NCBI RefSeq assembly: GCF_032118995.1
Contig: NC_092669.1
Coordinates: 10,712,335 to 10,776,334 of the forward strand
Reading direction: 5' to 3'
Source of the DNA: Asterias amurensis
Lineage: Eukaryota; Echinodermata; Asteroidea; Forcipulatida; Asteriidae
DNA length: 64,000 bases
Part shown: positions 43,411 through 54,640 of the stretch, one piece after another
Layout: each line of letters opens with the position of its first letter
Numbering within the stretch: the stretch's first letter is position 1
Notes under the pieces: generated by a model
Database searches by the model: none
What the model was told of the DNA's origin: nothing
The model's input: only the letters and a program-made list of their open reading frames with translations
Made by a program: the position numbers and the translations under genes

Positions 43411-44459
43411 TTAAAGGAACGTTACAGAATTGGTAAGAAACAAAAATCTCGAAGATCACAGATTACATACAATTTACACGGTCTAATGATAATGATAGTA
43501 GATAACATCCCTTGAAATAATATTTTTGTCTGAAATGTAACATTTTGATGAGAAATATCGCTCAGTGAGCGTTTTATTCGTTTTTGTTTTGGCATTGATG
43601 CAATGCAAAATTTGTAATTGGTTTTTCATTATTCTCTCGTGACCCAGATGGCCGATCGATCTCAAACTTCTACAGGTTTGTCAGTTCATGTATATGGTGG
43701 ATTACATAGAGTGCTTATACACTGCCAGCAACTTTTTTCTAGCAACTTTTTTTTGTAGGCCACTCCCAAGTCCTGTTGTATAGTTATTGTACAAACTTTA
43801 TAAGGTGCAAATTAATGTTCAATGCAAAGCCTTGGGAGTTGTCGAGAGTGACCAAATATTTCAGGCACAATTTTTGTAATTATGGCTAAAAAATTGGGAG
43901 TAGCCTAAGTCTTATGATGTATAAATCTCTAGATTTATAAATGAGATCTCATAAATCCCTTTTTTGGCACTGTTCATGACTTGAGATGTCAAGTCATAGT
44001 TATTGCTAGTCATTTTTTAAATATTTTGTTAGTTCAGCACCCCCCTTTTTTAATATTTTTTTAATTAATACTTGTACAGTTTTCCTAGTCGTTTAACACT
44101 TGGCGTTTGAAATTAGGCACAGACAAGGACGCTACTCTTGGCACACTTCCGGAAAAGTGTATTTTCTAATACACAGTGGGTATGAACTGACACTGTTTAG
44201 GACCCATCTTAGTGCACGATATGGGACCATCTTTTTTTATTTGTGAACATTTGTGTATTCAGTATGAAACCATACTATAAATATATGTACCCATCGAAGC
44301 CAGTGTATTCGTAACTGCAAACACCCATTGTTTAGTTATTGTTATTAATCTGATATGCCTTTATTTTTGTACATTACGGTGTATTAGACAATGCACTTTG
44401 TGTACATATCTATTCTAGATTTTACATAATTATTGCTTGTATTTTGTATTTTCTAATTC
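43411..44459. other. Downstream flank of copy 2 with TTAA MITE fragment
   Basis: 43411-43720 opens TTAAAGGAACGTTACAGAAT and carries TTCATTATTCTCTCGTGACC, so it is the left part of another TTAA-type MITE. The remainder is AT-rich with no recognised gene. Confidence 0.5.
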
Positions 44460-44605
44460 AAAACTCTTCCTAACTTAAGACTAATCTTAGGACTTAGGAC
44501 GAGTCCCAACCCTGCACTGTAGCATGCAGACCTTAAGACTAACCCTAAGTTAGGAAGAGTTACTCGTACTAACTCGAGATAAGATGAGTTCTAACTCTTT
44601 GTGAA
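44460..44605. mobile_element. MITE related to the 791-1099 family
   Basis: TCCTAACTTAAGACTAATCT and AGACTAACCCTAAGTTAGGA are inverted, and ACTCGTACTAACTCGAGATA follows. The outer end GTGAAATGGACGACT is degenerate. Confidence 0.55.
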
Positions 44606-44799
44606 ATGGACGACTGATATTGTAGGAATTTTTCTGCTGTAGTTGTAGCATTGTTTTAAACTTTTAGTTATCTCTTAGTTTAGTATTTTTGATAATCATT
44701 ATTAATGTTCTAGTTCTGTTCGTGAATGGGAATAAACACAAGAATTCCGTCGACCAAGAGCGTTTAATTTACTGCAAGCACGGTTTTGCACGGGGCGGA

Positions 44800-44970
44800 C
44801 ACAACTGCATATGCAAATAATATGTCCGGGCGGACGCAATTGCATTATGCAGCAGCGTTCGGGCGGACACAATTGCCTATGCAAAACCGTCCGGCGGACA
44901 TTATTGCATATTCAATAATGTCCTCCGGATAGTATTTCATATAGAGGACATAATTGCATGCGATACCGGC
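44800..44970. repeat. Array of four to five short hairpins (CGGACA...TGTCCG)
   Basis: Successive ~35-45-bp units, each a hairpin: CGGACACAACTGCATATGCA ending TGTCCG; CGGACGCAATTGCATTATGC ending GTTCGG; CGGACACAATTGCC ending CGTCCGG; CGGACATTATTGCATATTCA ending TGTCC. Present only in the right duplicate. Confidence 0.7.
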
Positions 44971-46850
44971 CAGGGCCCCGTGCCCCTGTGAATGTTGGCT
45001 CTCGTTGCGAGGTCTTCTGCGTTCCAAACATCATTGAGCGGGGCCCGGGGCGGGACGAGGGCGGAAAGAGAATATGTATTGTCAGTGGGTTACAGGGAAT
45101 GTTTATAGGTACACTGGGAATGGGTGGCCCAAGCATTTTAACAGGATAGTAGTTTTAAAAGCTGTGTATATATTCTGCCTGTATGTCCAGGGTTTGGCTC
45201 ATTTGTAAATTATGCCAGACAAAGTGATTTATCTGTGAGACTGTTTTTTTAAGAAAAACAAACAACTAAATGATGTTATTTATTTTTTAATTTAATAATC
45301 ATGAAAAAAGGAAAAATTAAACTGATATTCTACAAAAATAATACAGAGAGTATTTATTTCGTTGTAAGATCTATCGTGTGTTTAGCTGTATTTGTTGTGT
45401 AGGCTTGTTTGTTGTTGTTTTTGTTTTACTGTTAGGCCTACTACCCCCCCCCCCCCCAAGGGACGTGAGTGACCAGCGGAGGGACTTCGGGAGGAGGCGG
45501 GAGGGCCCGGGGAAAAGCTCCTCTTCCTGGACGCTTGCGGCGAGGAGTTTTGTAATGTAACACTTCAATTCCTGTATCGAGGTGAGACCACTCGATTAAT
45601 AACGCCACCATTTATACGTTCCCTATTGGAGGATTCTTCAAAAAGGGAAAGAAAGCCCTGAGTATAACTCAACTATATGCAAAGGTGACCATCTTGAAAA
45701 ACATCCTCATTTCAAAGGTTTACATGTAATTTCTTTACGAAACCAATAGTAGAGTGGTGAGCCATTATGGCAGTTTTCCCAGCCCTCGGTTGGTAAACCC
45801 CGTTGCAGTAGCAAGGTCTATTTTGTTTTGGCGGCCATCTTAGTGACCATCAGGAAAATAAAAATGTAAAAATAATAACGAAAAAACAAAGGCCTTCCTC
45901 ACAACATTTTCGCGATAAACTTGACCTCTATCTCGGGGCGCTGTCCAAAGGCACCACTGAGAAAAGTCTACTTCAATTGAAACACATTATTATAATTTCA
46001 AATACCCAACCATTAAAATTGATGATGAATTCATAGGTTTGTGCATTTTATATCAAAAGCATGGATATTTTTTTACGGTTAGAAATGTGGCTTTAATTTA
46101 TATCAAAAGCATGGATATTTTTTTACGGTTAGAAATGTGGCTTTAATTTCTGACAGGTCATCTGAAAACTTTCGCCAATAATAATTTAAATAGCGCCCTC
46201 AGTTGAGAAGTTACACAATAGTATGGTCTCTAGGCTTATTTGCTGTAGGGAACAGCAAGTACGAATGGGCACCAGACTACTGCTAAGAAAATTGACGTCT
46301 GCAACGAAATAATGTTGTTTGTTGCTGTGCGTTGTTTTGAAAGAATGTTTTATCAATCCATTTGTTGTTGTCCGCCGTCTGCGAATGCGAAAGTCACCAT
46401 GGGAATTCACATCAAATCACACAGAACATGCAGCCGGATAATGAGTGCAAATTGATGGCAGACAACTGGGCATTTTGAGGGGCCCTTTTATTGAGTAAGT
46501 TTTGTTTGAACATGTTGAATGAATTGAATGAACGGACGGACGTACATACGTACTGTCAAAATGTATGTCGCATCGCAGGGTCAATCGAAGTTCGATTCGA
46601 ACGTTCTTCTTGACTTTAAAATGTTTTTCATTTCCGCATACATTTCCAGTCTATCATGACTATGACACTTATGAGTCATACTCATACAGTACGTTTTTGT
46701 TGCATTTACAACTGGACTCAAAGGTGCCGGTGTTGACGGACTCCAGTCCAGGATTGACTCAAATGGTTGTGCCCCCCCCCCCCCCCCCTGCCCACCCACT
46801 ATGCCTCACTCACGACTTAATAGTCATTGTCAGAATTTTGTGCAAATTTT
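44971..46850 (+). other. Gene-free flank of copy 2, conserved with copy 1
   Basis: Counterpart of 11900-13820, with a C-run at 45445-45458 and a conserved GC-rich block at 45465-45555. A ~51-bp segment (ATATCAAAAGCATGGATATT and following) is tandemly duplicated at 46049-46150, only here. No coding frame is shared by both copies. Confidence 0.45.
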
Positions 46851-46851
46851 G

Positions 46852-46983
46852 GGAAAAGTTTCCGTACAGCGCCACCACTTTTTCATTCGATATGAAATAA
46901 TATAGTATCTAATTAACCTCAATGAGGTATCCCTTTTTGTAAAAATTAGTGAAAAAGTGGTGGCGCCATACGGAAAGTTATCC
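46852..46983. mobile_element. 132-bp hAT-like MITE with 8-bp target duplication
   Basis: GGAAAAGTTTCCGTACAGCG faces GCGCCATACGGAAAGTTATCC. AAATTTTG lies at 46844-46851 and 46984-46991, and the left duplicate has a single AAATTTTG at 13823-13830 with the same flanks. An 8-bp duplication fits the hAT superfamily. Confidence 0.9.
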
Positions 46984-48061
46984 AAATTTTGTCTGCCTAA
47001 ACTATGCCTAACTAAACAGTGATCATACATAGTACCCTCTTTTGAATCAACTTAATTTCCTTCTGACAGACACGTAGGCCCTACGAATGCACACACCAGC
47101 TTGTGAAAGTTGTGTATACGCAAGCCACCGTCCCTGTACCTCCTTCATAAAGTTTATCGCTATACAGAACCGCAATGCATTATGGGTAGGCAGATGGGGC
47201 ATTTGCTACTGCGGTGTGCGTTGTCATGCAAGATGTGCGCATGTTCAACAGTGCCCTCTCTTGATATTCTGCTATTCGCGATAAACCTTATATAACATGT
47301 ATAAGGTTGAATGAACGAATGAACGGACGGACATACTGTCAAAATGTATGTCGCATCGCAGATGCAATCACTTTATAATAAGGTTTATCGTAAAGGTTTA
47401 TCGTGAATGTCAAAATGACAAGAGAGAGCGCTGTTGAACCCACAGAGAGATAAAGACCAAGCGTGCGCATGTTGTGCATGACAACATACATGTACATCGC
47501 GGTGTTGAACACCCCTCTGCATATACCCATTGCGCATTGCGGTTCTGAATCGCGATGAACCTTTGTCCCTCTGTTGTTAATTTACTCTTTTTTGCAACAG
47601 CTCCCATTATTGGTTTTGTACCTGTTTTCCCAACTGTGGACCTTTCCCGAACCAGGGACCCTATTGTCCTCTTTTGTTAAAGGTCCCCGGTTTGAATGTG
47701 TGTACTCGCATAAAATCCCAAGCAAAATTACTCCAGCAGCACTGCTTAACTGGTGAACCCTACATGTACTTGTTTGTGTAGCCAACTCTGAAACCTTGCT
47801 TGTGTAACCAACTCTGAAATGTGCCGACACAAGTGGGGCAATGCTAAACTGAACATCCGTTACTGTTTGGAGGCATACTGTACATTCATGATGATGAGGA
47901 ACACTGACATTGACCATTAACTTTTAGACTTTATTTCCCTTTATAAAATTTCGGAAACCATGAATCCTGATTCAAGGAACCAGGTCAGACCCACTTGTGG
48001 CACAATAGGCTTATAACTAATGTTTATGACTTAATCAAGTTTATAATGTTATTGTGTTTAA

Positions 48062-48213
48062 AGGGGTTGCTATGGCCTTCAACAAGATCAAGGAGAGTAT
48101 CTACGCACTGACCCATCCAGAGCTTATCTGACCTGTAATGCTTCAGAGAGACTAAGACAGAGAGAGTACAATGGATTCACCAAACCTAAACTTGTGAAAG
48201 ATGGACCTGGTAA
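48062..48213 (+). CDS. Exon candidate, unidentified protein
   Basis: Between an acceptor-like TTTAAAG near 48061 and a donor CCTG|GTAAGC near 48213, one frame is open throughout and reads CYGLQQDQGEYLRTDPSR, AYLTCNASERLRQREYNG and FTKPKLVKDGPG in succession (no gap between them). Against the left duplicate (14826-14893) most changes in this frame are synonymous, which supports coding. The acceptor lacks a strong pyrimidine tract and I do not recognise the protein or find a partner exon, so this could be chance. Confidence 0.3.
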
Positions 48214-48273
48214 GCTTGAGATTTTGTTTATGGGCCTAGAAGTGGAATAACACAAAGGCCACCGATACCACCT

Positions 48274-48523
48274 GGGCCCAATTTCATGGCTCTGCTTACC
48301 GCCGAATTCTGCGCTTACGATCATGATTTCCTGCTTACGTGCAAGCGCCAAATTTTTGCACTAGCCTTGTAAGCCTAGAATGCCTAGTAACGTGAAGTAC
48401 GCACGCGCAGAAGCCAAAATTCGCCGCTAACCCGTGAAATACGCTTGCCGTAAGCACAGAATTCCCTGCTTCCTTAAGAGGGGATTCTGTGCTTACGGTA
48501 AGCAGAGCCATTAAATTGGGCCC
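48274..48523. mobile_element. MITE, GGGCCCAATTTCATGGCTCTGC variant
   Basis: GGGCCCAATTTCATGGCTCT faces AGAGCCATTAAATTGGGCCC, with inner CTTACCGCCGAATTCTG / CAGAATTCCC arms. Confidence 0.8.
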
Positions 48524-49304
48524 TGCTGTTTGCCCTGGTCTTAGCCTTGGTGTAAATGGAACCCATGTCTTCTTTTTTTCCGGTGCCAAACTATTGCATT
48601 AGGCCAAACAAAATAAATGTTAATTTCTAAATACATGCCATCTCAAATTAGGGTGGGTAGGATTTTTTATTGTGCATTTTTGTGTGTGTAATTGATTCGG
48701 TCAACAATAATAAGTTTAAATCATTGTTTCGATGAAGTATCGCGTTGCCATTCCTAATCGAGACGATCTTGCAGGAAACAAAGAGCTTTTTCTAAACCTA
48801 GAAAGTCACTTTCCCATCCGCAAGAAACCAAACACAAATCAAAAGAAAAAAAGACACAACAAATAATGTACAATCTGACAATGCATGTAACAATCAATCT
48901 CAGCAGATGTTTGGGGATGTATTATGCAAGAGGTAGCATGCTCGTCCCCACAATGTTTAGTCCACATTCAAGAGTCTGATGATCAGGTACTGTTGGGAAC
49001 AAGGTAGTCACCCTCATGTGTATTAATGGTGCTTATTTGGACAACTAGAATGGGCGGGTTTAATTAATTATGCGCACCATGTATATAGAAAAGTCTGTCA
49101 TGTGCAGTAAACACTTCAAATGTGTGTTTCAAGTATAGGCTCAGATTTTTACCCCACCATAGGTGCAATTTAATGTATACAGTAGAAGGTTGGGTCCACT
49201 GATTCTTATAGAAAGTTAAAATATGTTATATTACAACTGTAACTTTTTACACTGTGAGATGTTAAAGTTTGATGAATTTGAAAAGTAATTTTGGTATTAT
49301 TTTT
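48524..49304. other. Unassigned AT-rich stretch
   Basis: No repeat or frame recognised, apart from a weak YxxY-free open frame on each strand. It may be intron of the neighbouring exon candidate. Confidence 0.35.
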
Positions 49305-49440
49305 TAAGGTCATGGGATTTGAATCCTACCTGAGTGATAGCCGTGTGTCTGTAACACAGTACTTGAGATAAAGTGCACTCGGCGTTTACACATATCAGTG
49401 TACACGTGTATAATCGGTTGAAATAAACCAAGTACTGACT
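49305..49440 (+). mobile_element. tRNA-SINE 3' fragment
   Basis: TCATGGGATTTGAATCCTAC (a decayed B box) is followed by CCTGAGTGATAGCC, GTACTTGAGATAAAGTGCAC and ACACATATCAGTGTACAC, in the same order as the SINE at 56396-56632. The 5' tRNA-like end is missing. Confidence 0.65.
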
Positions 49441-49787
49441 GCTGAAGGCCTGGGTTGAGCCAAACAACTTGCACTTTTGTCATACATGTGCATAGTGACG
49501 ACCCAGTTTAATAAAAATGATCATTATTTTTGTTATATTTTCAAAAAAAATATATATAAAATATGTTGCCCACCTGTTAACTTGCCTGTTGTTTTTTTCT
49601 TTGTAATGGTAAACAATAACTTTTTTTAACATTGACTTTTCCGAATAGCCCCTAAGTAGCTTATTTCTTCTTCAAGTTCATGTCAGAAATGTTTTATTGT
49701 AAATTTAACCGAACTTTATTAATGCTGATAATTTGCAACCCCTACCCCAATGTGGAGTCAAAGTTTGTATTTTTCTTACCATTTCAG

Positions 49788-51205
49788 GGTCTACTCCTGT
49801 ATGATGGTGGTTGCCAAGCAATCTTCGACACAGGAACCTCTGTTTTGGCCAACAGTCGACGAGGAATAGATTTCTAATCTTGATGGGAGCTGCACCTCTT
49901 GTCAATCTCGTCAAAGTGAAGGTAAGTTCAATGGAGACTTTCAGGACACTAGGTAGATGCAGACAAGAGTGCTATTTACCAGAGCACTAGAACTTGCTTG
50001 TTAATGGCACTGGACACATTTGGTAATTACTCATAGTAATTGGGGGAGGGGGGGGGGGCGAATGAGTTTTTCGTGGGGGGGGGGGCTTGTTTTTTTTTAG
50101 GGGGGGAAATTGTATTTTTTTGGGGGGGGGGTTTGGGTTGGTTGAGGGGGGCAGCCCTTTCGTCACCCAAAAATTTAAAGGCGTTTCGGGGGCGGATATT
50201 GTTTTTTTTTTTTATTAGTTTGGGGCGGACTTTTTTTTGTCATTTTTTTTATTTTAGGGGTCAAACCTTTTTTCTTTAGAGGGTTGGAGGCAGATTGTAT
50301 TTATAATTTGTTTGAGGGGGGGCAGCATTTTCCCAAAAGAAGTTTGGGGCCGTTTTGGGGAAATTTGGGGGGGGGGGCAGATATATACATTATTTACGTT
50401 TCGTTTTTATTTTTGGGGCGGACTTTTTTCCTTTTTTAAATTTTGTCATTTTAGGGGGCAGATTGTATTTTAAGTTTAAATTGTGGGTTCTGTTTGAGGG
50501 GGGCATAATTAAAAAGAAATTAGGTTTTTGGGGACCTTTTCTTTGAGGGGGGCGGATGTTTTTCTTTTGTTTTATGTTTTTATTGTGTTTTTATTTGGGG
50601 GCAGAATTGTTCTCCTTTTTTTTACATTTTTAATTTAAGGGGGCAGAATGTTTTACGTTTTTTTTATGTGTTTATATTTTGGGCGGAATTTTTTCACTTT
50701 TCTTATATTAGGGGGCAGAATGTCTGTTTGTGGGTTTTGTTTAAGAGGGCAGCCTTTTTTTCATAAAATTTTTGTTAGGGGCATTTCAGGGGACTGTTCC
50801 TGAGGGGGCGGGGGCAGAGTTTTTTTTTTTGGGGGGGGGCGGACCTAAGAAACCAAGAAACTATTTTATTTAGTTGGTGAGATTTTATCAATTTGTTAGA
50901 TTACCCATAGTGGCTCTGAAAAGAGCCGGTTTTTACTTTGACCCTCTTGGGTTAACTTCTGGAGTAAATAACTGATGTAAATGATCTTCTTCTCGTCTTG
51001 CATTTTAGGAAACCGAGAGGGGAGACGGACACTTTGCGAGAGTAGATTCATCAGAATGGACTTCCATAAACCCCTACCCTCTGGGCGCTCTTTGGATCCT
51101 TGGTGATATCTTCATTGGTAAATACTACTCCAAGTTTGATTGAGTGGACAACCATCAAGGCTTCTCGCTGATGCTGTCAAGGGTGTGGAAACCAAGGCTG
51201 AGTAA
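49788..51205 (+). pseudogene. Cathepsin-D-like aspartic protease pseudogene (last two exons)
   Basis: Exon 49788-49921 (TTTCAG| ... GTGAAG|GTAAGT) reads GGCQAIFDTGTSVLANS, the second catalytic-aspartate motif of pepsin-family proteases; the frame then shifts before LMGAAPLVNLVK, the segment that should follow. Exon 51009-51205 encodes [20 protein letters not shown], a stop, VDNHQGF and, in another frame, ADAVKGVETKAE before a terminal stop, which is the standard C-terminus of cathepsin D. At least two frameshifts and one stop mean it cannot encode an active enzyme. Upstream exons are not found in the window. The intron holds a G/T block. Homology is strong; whether it is a dead duplicate or a partial copy is open. 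Confidence 0.75.
50035..50860 (+). repeat. G/T-only low-complexity block
   Basis: About 825 bp built of alternating G runs and T runs (GGGGGGCAGATTGTATTTT, TTTGGGGCGGACTTTTTTTT), with very little C or A. A loose ~55-75-bp unit starting GGGGGCAGA/GGGGCGGA recurs at least ten times. It starts where a TTAA MITE left end (GGCACTGGACACATTTGG, 50002) is cut off, and lies in the intron of the protease pseudogene. Confidence 0.75.
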
Positions 51206-51249
51206 GAAACCTACTTTGTAAATTGGAAGGAATATTACTTAGGCTGTAA

Positions 51250-52920
51250 GAAAAAACTATTATAGGTTGGCCAAACAAAAATATAATCATGTTTCCTATT
51301 ACACTGAATAATTACAAGGGTTTTATGGCACTGCAGGCTTTAACCATTCAAACAGTACTGATAGGAATTATTATGCCAAATAAAATTTAATTGTCATTTT
51401 TTTGTTGATTATTGCAATTGGTTGCACAAATTAAATGAACTCAAATACCATCAGTAAATCTGACGTTTTTCGAAAAAATATTTTGGCAAATAATATGGAA
51501 ATACCTTACCTATCCACCCTACTTTTTCCAGTGTAAAAAGAAGACAAGACAAACAATTATTTGTGTTGCCTTTTCTATTTACGAGGAAAAACAATTTTTT
51601 TTGCCACTTTAAAAACACCTTACAAATTATTCTCGAACTGCTGTACTCGCCTTGTTTTCAGTGTAATAGGATACTTTACAAATGACTGTCATTTTGTTTG
51701 GCCAAATAAAATGTAAAAAAAAAAAAACGGTGCCCACCTGTGTACTTCCCTAAAGTAAAATTGTCCACCTGTTATGAAGAACAAGTTTTTATTGGTATTG
51801 GTCCAATTATTCAAATAATGCAAAAATTGGAAACTTTATAAGGAAAACATGACTTTCTTTTTATTTGGCCAAACTTTGATATCTAGAAGACATTGCCAAC
51901 TGGTGTACTTTCCTTTTTCAAGTGGAAACATGACTATATTTTTGTTTGGCCATAACTACCTTACCTACCAATTTTTCATCAGTGGGGAAACATAAATTAA
52001 TTTTTGTTTGGCCTATCTATAACAACAAATTTTGCACTCCTGTTAGCTATATTCAGTGTGATAAGAAACATGATTATATTTCTGTTAAAGGCAGTGGACA
52101 CTATTGGTAGTTATCAAACACTAGTCTTCCCAGTTGGTGTATCTCAACATGTGTATAAAATAACAAACCTGTGAAAATTTGATCTCAATGGGTCATCGAA
52201 GCTGCGAGATAATTATGAAAGAAAATAAACACCCTTGCCACACGAAGTTGTGTGCGTTTAGATTCCGAGACCTCAAGTTCTAAATCTGAGGTCTCGAAAT
52301 CAAAATCGTGGAAAATTGATTCTTTCTCGAAAACTATGGCACTTCAGAGGAAGCCGTTTCTCACAATGTTTTATACCATCAACCTCTCCCCATTACACGC
52401 CACCAAAAAAGGTTTTATGCTAATATTTATTTTGAGTAATTACCAATAGTGTCCACTGCCTTTAAGCCCAACTGAAAATAAATAAAATAAAAAACAACCT
52501 TGTCAGTGTAAAAATAAACATGGTTATTTTTTTGTTTGGCGAAAAATTAGTTAAAAAAACATGATGCCAACCAACAATCTTACCTATTTTTTTAATCGCT
52601 CAAACTTACAACAACAAAAGAAAGGCAAAAGATGTTGCCCATATTTGTAATACATTTCCTTTTGTTTTTAGTGTGATGGGAAATGTAACTCTATTTTTGT
52701 TGAGCCCAACTAGAAAAAAAGATGTTGCCCACCCATTTCCCAATTTAAGTGTGAAAGGAAACTTTGTAGTATTTTTGTTTGGCCAAACTGTGAACAAACT
52801 GTTCATTTTCAATTTTTTTTTTTTTAGGGCACTATTGAAAAAAAACCACCTTGCCTACATTTTGAATCCCTTTTTTTCACATTGCTGGGAAACATGATTG
52901 TATTTCACTTGACTCCCAAA
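51250..52920 (+). repeat. Degenerate TTTTTGTTTGGCCAAAC tandem repeat
   Basis: Eight or more copies of a ~90-100-bp unit are spaced irregularly: GTGTRAKAGGAAACATGATT, then ATATTTTTGTTTGGCCAAA, then GTTGCCCACCTGTTTACTTT. Clear GGCCAAA words are at ~51272, 51700, 51872, 51940 and 52780. A full TTAA MITE (52085-52465) interrupts it. Confidence 0.65.
52085..52465 (-). mobile_element. Full-length TTAA MITE (GGCAGTGGACACTATTGG family)
   Basis: TTAAAGGCAGTGGACACTAT to ATAGTGTCCACTGCCTTTAA, reverse in orientation to 3239-3624, with the central GAGACCTCAAGTTCTAAATC palindrome. Confidence 0.85.
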
Positions 52921-53089
52921 ATCAAACATTTATTTTAATGTACATGTACATGTAACAGGAGAGCAAAACTATCGTTTTGTTTAGCTCGAGTGTGACCACA
53001 ATATATTTGTTGAAATTTTAACAGGATTTAAACTGAATGATGGGCATAACTTGACTCTAAAACAAATTATGTTAAAAGCTTTGTTTATC

Positions 53090-53412
53090 TTAAAGGCACT
53101 GGACATTATTGGTAATTACTCAAAATAATTGTTAGCATAGAAGCTGACTTGGATATGAGCAATGGAGATCTGTTGATAGTATGAAACATTGTGAGGACCG
53201 GCTCCCTCAAGAGTATTGTAGTTTTTGAGAAAGAAGTAATTTCTCAGCAAAATATTTGAATTGCTTTCGGGACCTCACACGTGAGTTCTCGAAAACAAGC
53301 ATCTGAAGAAAACACCCAACTTCATGTGACAAGGGTTATTTTATGCATATGGTGAGATACACCAAGTGAGAAGACTGGTCTTTGACAATTACCAATAGTG
53401 TCCAGTGCCTTT
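53090..53412 (+). mobile_element. TTAA MITE, right end degenerate
   Basis: TTAAAGGCACTGGACATTAT to AATAGTGTCCAGTGCCTTTG; the final TTAA is mutated. Internally ~50 bp shorter than the full copies. Confidence 0.8.
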
Positions 53413-54330
53413 GCAGGTATGATACAGGATTGCAGGATAAAAAAGATCGTCTTTTAAATTTAGTTTGAAAACACTGATTTTTAAGAAACATGTCTGAAAA
53501 ATATATGGAAAGGTCTGCATAGCTGATTTTGGTTGTTAGCTCTAAAATTAAAACGTTTTTACATGCTGAAAATAATGCTTATTTTTAGAAACTAAATTTC
53601 TAGAATAAAAACTTTTGTGATGTTGGAATTAGAAATCAGAGTATTTAAGTACATGTAATTTGAAGGCAGGACACTCTATCGAGAGGATAGATATATTGGC
53701 AACAACCTATCTAAATTTACAGTATTTTTTTTTCTTTCACTTTATTGTGAGTTTTCATCATCTCTGGCCTCTATACAGCCATCCTTGTTTAATGTTTAAT
53801 AGATTGTCGTACTGTACTACTTTATTTGTGAATTTTATCTCTTAATTTATTTGAGTGTTATTTTGAAAAATAATTTGTATTAAAATGTGTCTACTATTAT
53901 TATTAATCTATATTATTATTATTATTATTTATATAAAATTATGCTCCAATAAAAAATGTGGGAGTATGAATTTAATAAAAATTTGTGCCTTGTGTTCTTT
54001 CTTCGTCTTTGATTTTAAGTTGAATTTCAAAATGGTGGGTTAAAATATTTGGACTTAATTATAGAAGCGATGAAAGGGTAAACTTTATTTACACTAAATT
54101 GAACTCCTTAAAATAACTGATTGGTAAAAACGTGTTTTTTTTCTCATAAAAAAGAGCAACAAGTTTTTTTATTACACACTGGACAACTTTGACCAATAGA
54201 GGGGGCTATTTAATTTATTTTTGACCAACAGAGGGGGCTATTTAATTATTTATTCCCGTAAATATATAACGCAATGCTATACATACGTGGTTGTGTAATA
54301 TTCATCACTCCAAAAAATGTATGATCTGTA
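53413..54330. other. Unassigned AT-rich stretch
   Basis: Contains an (ATT)n run at 53895-53930, an AATAAAAAATG / TTTAATAAAAATTTGTGCC end near 53950-53990 that could be a 3' end of a transcript, and two direct copies of GACCAA.AGAGGGGGCTATTT near 54190-54240. No gene identified. Confidence 0.4.
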
Positions 54331-54334
54331 CAGT

Positions 54335-54640
54335 CATCGTTGTGGCCTAGTGGATAAGGTTACAGTTTCGCGAGGACAAGATGTGAGGTTCGAGCCCCGG
54401 CACGGACCATGAGGTAAGCGAAATAAAGAAATAACCCACGTTTCTTCCACAGGAACATGTACAGGTCTTGACGCACGGAGAGGAGACGCAGCAGCAGGAG
54501 GCAACACGGAGGCGGCACCACGAGGAGGGGACGACACCGGGACCAGAGAGAGAGGGGGAGGCGGCACCGGGAAGAGAGGGGGAGGGGGGAGGCAAGATTT
54601 TTTCAATAAAATTTCATTTTTGGGGGAAAAAAAAAAAAAA
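54335..54640 (+). mobile_element. tRNA-derived SINE
   Basis: TCGTTGTGGCCTAGTGGATA supplies an A box (TGGCCTAGTGG) and GGTTCGAGCC at 54387-54396 an exact B box at tRNA-like spacing, so RNA polymerase III transcription is plausible. A tRNA-unrelated body rich in GAGGAGGCGGCACC-type repeats follows and the element ends in an A/T-rich tail near 54620-54640. It is not a tRNA gene: the stems after the B box do not close. Confidence 0.75.

Larger units (their letters stand above)
39442..48126 (+). repeat. Segmental duplication, right copy
   Basis: Counterpart of 3815-14889 in direct orientation. It lacks the foldback element, the hexamer array and several MITEs of the left copy and has its own insertions (40186-40554, 43134-43362, 46852-46983). 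The sequence beyond 48126 continues a coding-looking frame that the left copy loses, so the right copy is probably the ancestral position at that edge. Confidence 0.85.

Noticed and set aside
54335-54410. tRNA gene
   Set aside because: A and B boxes are present but the cloverleaf does not close and a SINE body follows.
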